DNA of 7,383 nucleotides from Maribacter sp. (lineage in GTDB: Bacteria; Bacteroidota; Bacteroidia; Flavobacteriales; Flavobacteriaceae). The position numbers were made by a program, and so were the translations under genes. The number at the start of each line of letters is the position of its first letter. The first letter of the stretch is position 1. The stretch lies in NCBI GenBank assembly GCA_030730545.1, contig JANQUX010000513.1, forward strand, positions 1 through 7,383. Reading direction: 5' to 3'. Shown here piece after piece: positions 6,007-7,383 of the stretch. The notes beneath the pieces are model-generated. The model was not told the DNA's origin. It worked only from the letters and a program-made list of their open reading frames with translations, and did not search any database.

Positions 6007-7167
6007 TTATTTAAGTTCAGACTTTTTTCTATGAAGCAGTCTAGTTAGTTTAATAGATAAATCGGTAAATATGATTTTAGAATTTCCATTTCTCTCCACA
6101 TGGTAAATAGCATCTTCAAGCTCTTTAGTGATATCTAAAATGTTGTTTTCATGTACAAAAGGCGCAAATTTCTTCAACTGAAATCCTTCGGCATGTATTT
6201 TTAAGTACGCAAGTTCTTCTGCGCCATAATTGATCATAAGCGCCTGTCTCATTACCGTAATACAGTAGCTTAGAAAGTTCTTTTGCGTTTCTCTACCGGT
6301 TTTAGCAACCTCTTCGCTCCACAATAACAATTCATGAATTGCGGCTTTGTTTCCTTTTGCTTTAAAAGCGGTGCGAACCCATTGTACAAACCAATTTTCA
6401 AAAACTAAATCTTCAGAATCCTTGTTTAAAAGGTCAAGTGCCTTATTGTAATTGCCATTTGCTTCATGGGCCAATAGCATTGCTTCTGGCTTACTAGCAC
6501 CTTTTTCAGTTAAGGCGGTGGCGATAGCATCTTCTGCCAAAGGTGGAAAATGAACTACTTGGCATCTAGATTTTATGGTTTGTATAATTTGCTCTTCATC
6601 TTCACACAGTAGTAAAAAGATCGTTTTATCTGGCGGCTCTTCTATTAGCTTCAATAATTTGTTCGAAGCTGCGGTGTTCATCTTTTCAGCCATCCAAATT
6701 AACATCACCTTGTATCCTCCCTCATAAGATTTTAATGATAATTTTTTTACAATATCTTGGGCTTCATCTACACCAATTTGCCCCTGTTTCTTTTCTATTT
6801 CAATATGGCGATACCAGTCAAAAAGATTTCCGTAAGGTTGATCGATAATAAATTCTCGCCATTCTTTCATGTAATGGTTGCTTACTGCATGAGATTTTAC
6901 TTTGTCTGAATTGGAAACAGGAAAAGCAAAATGAACGTCGGGGTGGGCGAAAGACTTGAATTTTAAATTACAGGCGTCATTACCACCACTGTTGTCTCCA
7001 TTTACATTTTGGCATATAATATATTGGGCATAAGCCAATGCCATTGGCAATAAACCGCAGCCTTCTGGACCTACAAATAATTGCGCATGTGGTATTCTAC
7101 CTGCATCGGCACTAGATGCCAGGTGTTTTTTAATATGTGAAAGTCCTAAAATTTCATTGAATAACAT
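6007..7167 (-). CDS. holB: DNA polymerase III subunit delta' (clamp loader)
   Basis: This 386-residue AAA+ family protein is the delta' subunit that, with delta and the tau/gamma subunits, loads the sliding clamp at replication primers. The opening 'ILGLSHIKKHL' and 'GRIPHAQLFVGPEGCGLLPMA' (residues 24-43) match the family. The P-loop is degenerate: GPEGCGLL has Leu where an active Walker A has Lys, as expected for delta', which does not hydrolyse ATP. The Walker B region 'YKVMLIWMAEKM' is also degenerate. 'NKLLKLIEEPP' (169-179) and the SRC motif (residues 200-202 in 'IKSRCQ') are intact; the SRC arginine reaches into the neighbouring ATPase site. The zinc-module region keeps only two cysteines (52 and 66) where E. 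coli has four. The C-terminal third is helical, consistent with the clamp-loader collar. The ATG at 7167 is chosen because the conserved N-terminus starts there. The gene is first in a two-gene unit with the DoxX-like gene and diverges from pgk. Confidence 0.93.
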   Translation of the reverse strand: MLFNEILGLSHIKKHLASSADAGRIPHAQLFVGPEGCGLLPMALAYAQYIICQNVNGDNSGGNDACNLKFKSFAHPDVHFAFPVSNSDKVKSHAVSNHYMKEWREFIIDQPYGNLFDWYRHIEIEKKQGQIGVDEAQDIVKKLSLKSYEGGYKVMLIWMAEKMNTAASNKLLKLIEEPPDKTIFLLLCEDEEQIIQTIKSRCQVVHFPPLAEDAIATALTEKGASKPEAMLLAHEANGNYNKALDLLNKDSEDLVFENWFVQWVRTAFKAKGNKAAIHELLLWSEEVAKTGRETQKNFLSYCITVMRQALMINYGAEELAYLKIHAEGFQLKKFAPFVHENNILDITKELEDAIYHVERNGNSKIIFTDLSIKLTRLLHRKKSELK

Positions 7168-7172
7168 AGATT

Positions 7173-7204
7173 CAAATATAGTTGTTTAAAGTGCAACAAA
7201 TTTA
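7173..7204 (-). promoter_or_regulatory. Candidate holB promoter region with two -7 boxes
   Basis: On the minus strand there are two exact TAnnTTTG matches: TAAATTTG (7204 down to 7197) and TATATTTG (7180 down to 7173). The first predicts a leader of about 24 bases before the holB ATG at 7167. The second ends only five bases before the ATG and would give an almost leaderless message. It has a TTTG 16 bases upstream (7200-7197), close to the usual -33 spacing, and this TTTG is part of the first box. Which box is used cannot be decided from sequence. Confidence 0.42.
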
Positions 7205-7260
7205 CTAGTATTGGGTGTAAATTATCCTATTTAGCTCTTTATCAAAAGCCTTTTAATCTT

Positions 7261-7268
7261 TACATTTG
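7261..7268 (+). promoter_or_regulatory. Candidate -7 promoter element for pgk
   Basis: TACATTTG is an exact match to the Bacteroidota -7 consensus TAnnTTTG, ending 23 bases before the pgk ATG and predicting a leader of about 17 bases. No clear TTG lies at the -33 distance. An AGGA at 7281-7284, seven bases before the ATG, is the most Shine-Dalgarno-like sequence in the window. Confidence 0.45.
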
Positions 7269-7291
7269 TTACTTAACAAAAGGAAAATCAC

Positions 7292-7383
7292 ATGAAAGTA
7301 TTGAACGACTTCAATTTTGACAATAAAAAGGCCTTAATAAGAGTGGACTTTAATGTTCCATTGAACGATAAATTTGAAGTAAC
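7292..7383 (+). CDS. pgk: Phosphoglycerate kinase (N-terminal fragment, cut by window end)
   Basis: Thirty full codons are visible before the window ends. The N-terminus 'MKVLNDFNF' is followed by 'KKALIRVDFNVPLND', the hallmark first motif of phosphoglycerate kinase. In the family the Asp and Asn of RVDFN (here residues 19 and 21) help bind 3-phosphoglycerate. The enzyme transfers phosphate between 1,3-bisphosphoglycerate and ADP in cytosolic glycolysis. The ATG at 7292 has AGGA seven bases upstream and a -7 element 23 bases before it, which supports this start. It is divergent from holB. Nothing can be said of the rest of the protein. Confidence 0.96.
   Translation, partial: MKVLNDFNFDNKKALIRVDFNVPLNDKFEV

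Noticed and set aside
1..7383. Mobile element, CRISPR array, defence island or prophage
   Set aside because: No transposase, integrase, terminal inverted repeats, spacer-repeat pattern or toxin-antitoxin-like pair is visible. All gaps between genes are short.

Overview
The window reads as a piece of a Flavobacteriaceae (phylum Bacteroidota) chromosome. The DNA is AT-rich. It carries a type IX secretion (T9SS) cargo protein with a gliding-motility-type C-terminal domain followed by a PorP/SprF-family protein, a pairing characteristic of this phylum. Upstream of several genes there are exact matches to the Bacteroidota -7 promoter element TAnnTTTG, while Shine-Dalgarno sequences are mostly absent. 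I cannot name the genus from sequence alone.

Bases 1-4975 (+ strand) form a surface-protein module. First comes the 3' end (1335 codons) of a giant SprB-like repeat protein. It contains about 13 full two-cysteine beta-sandwich-type repeats, a partial one at the window edge and a degenerate one at the end, then a type B T9SS sorting domain. Thirteen bases later a complete PorP/SprF-family outer-membrane protein begins, probably the dedicated secretion or anchoring partner. Bases 4976-5579 hold housekeeping genes: folB (dihydroneopterin aldolase, folate synthesis) and a tRNA-Cys(GCA) that ends directly in a strong intrinsic terminator.

Bases 5602-7167 (- strand) hold a two-gene unit, holB (DNA polymerase III delta' clamp-loader subunit) followed 6 bases later by a small four-helix DoxX-like membrane protein. 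It converges on the tRNA-Cys at the terminator. Bases 7168-7291 are a divergent intergenic region with candidate promoters on both strands. At 7292 the glycolytic gene pgk begins on the + strand and runs off the window after 30 codons.

No IS element, CRISPR array, prophage gene, recombinase or defence gene is visible. I do not see a new biological system. The most interesting content is the repeat protein: its strict two-cysteine periodicity, its near absence of lysine and its pairing with a SprF-like partner.
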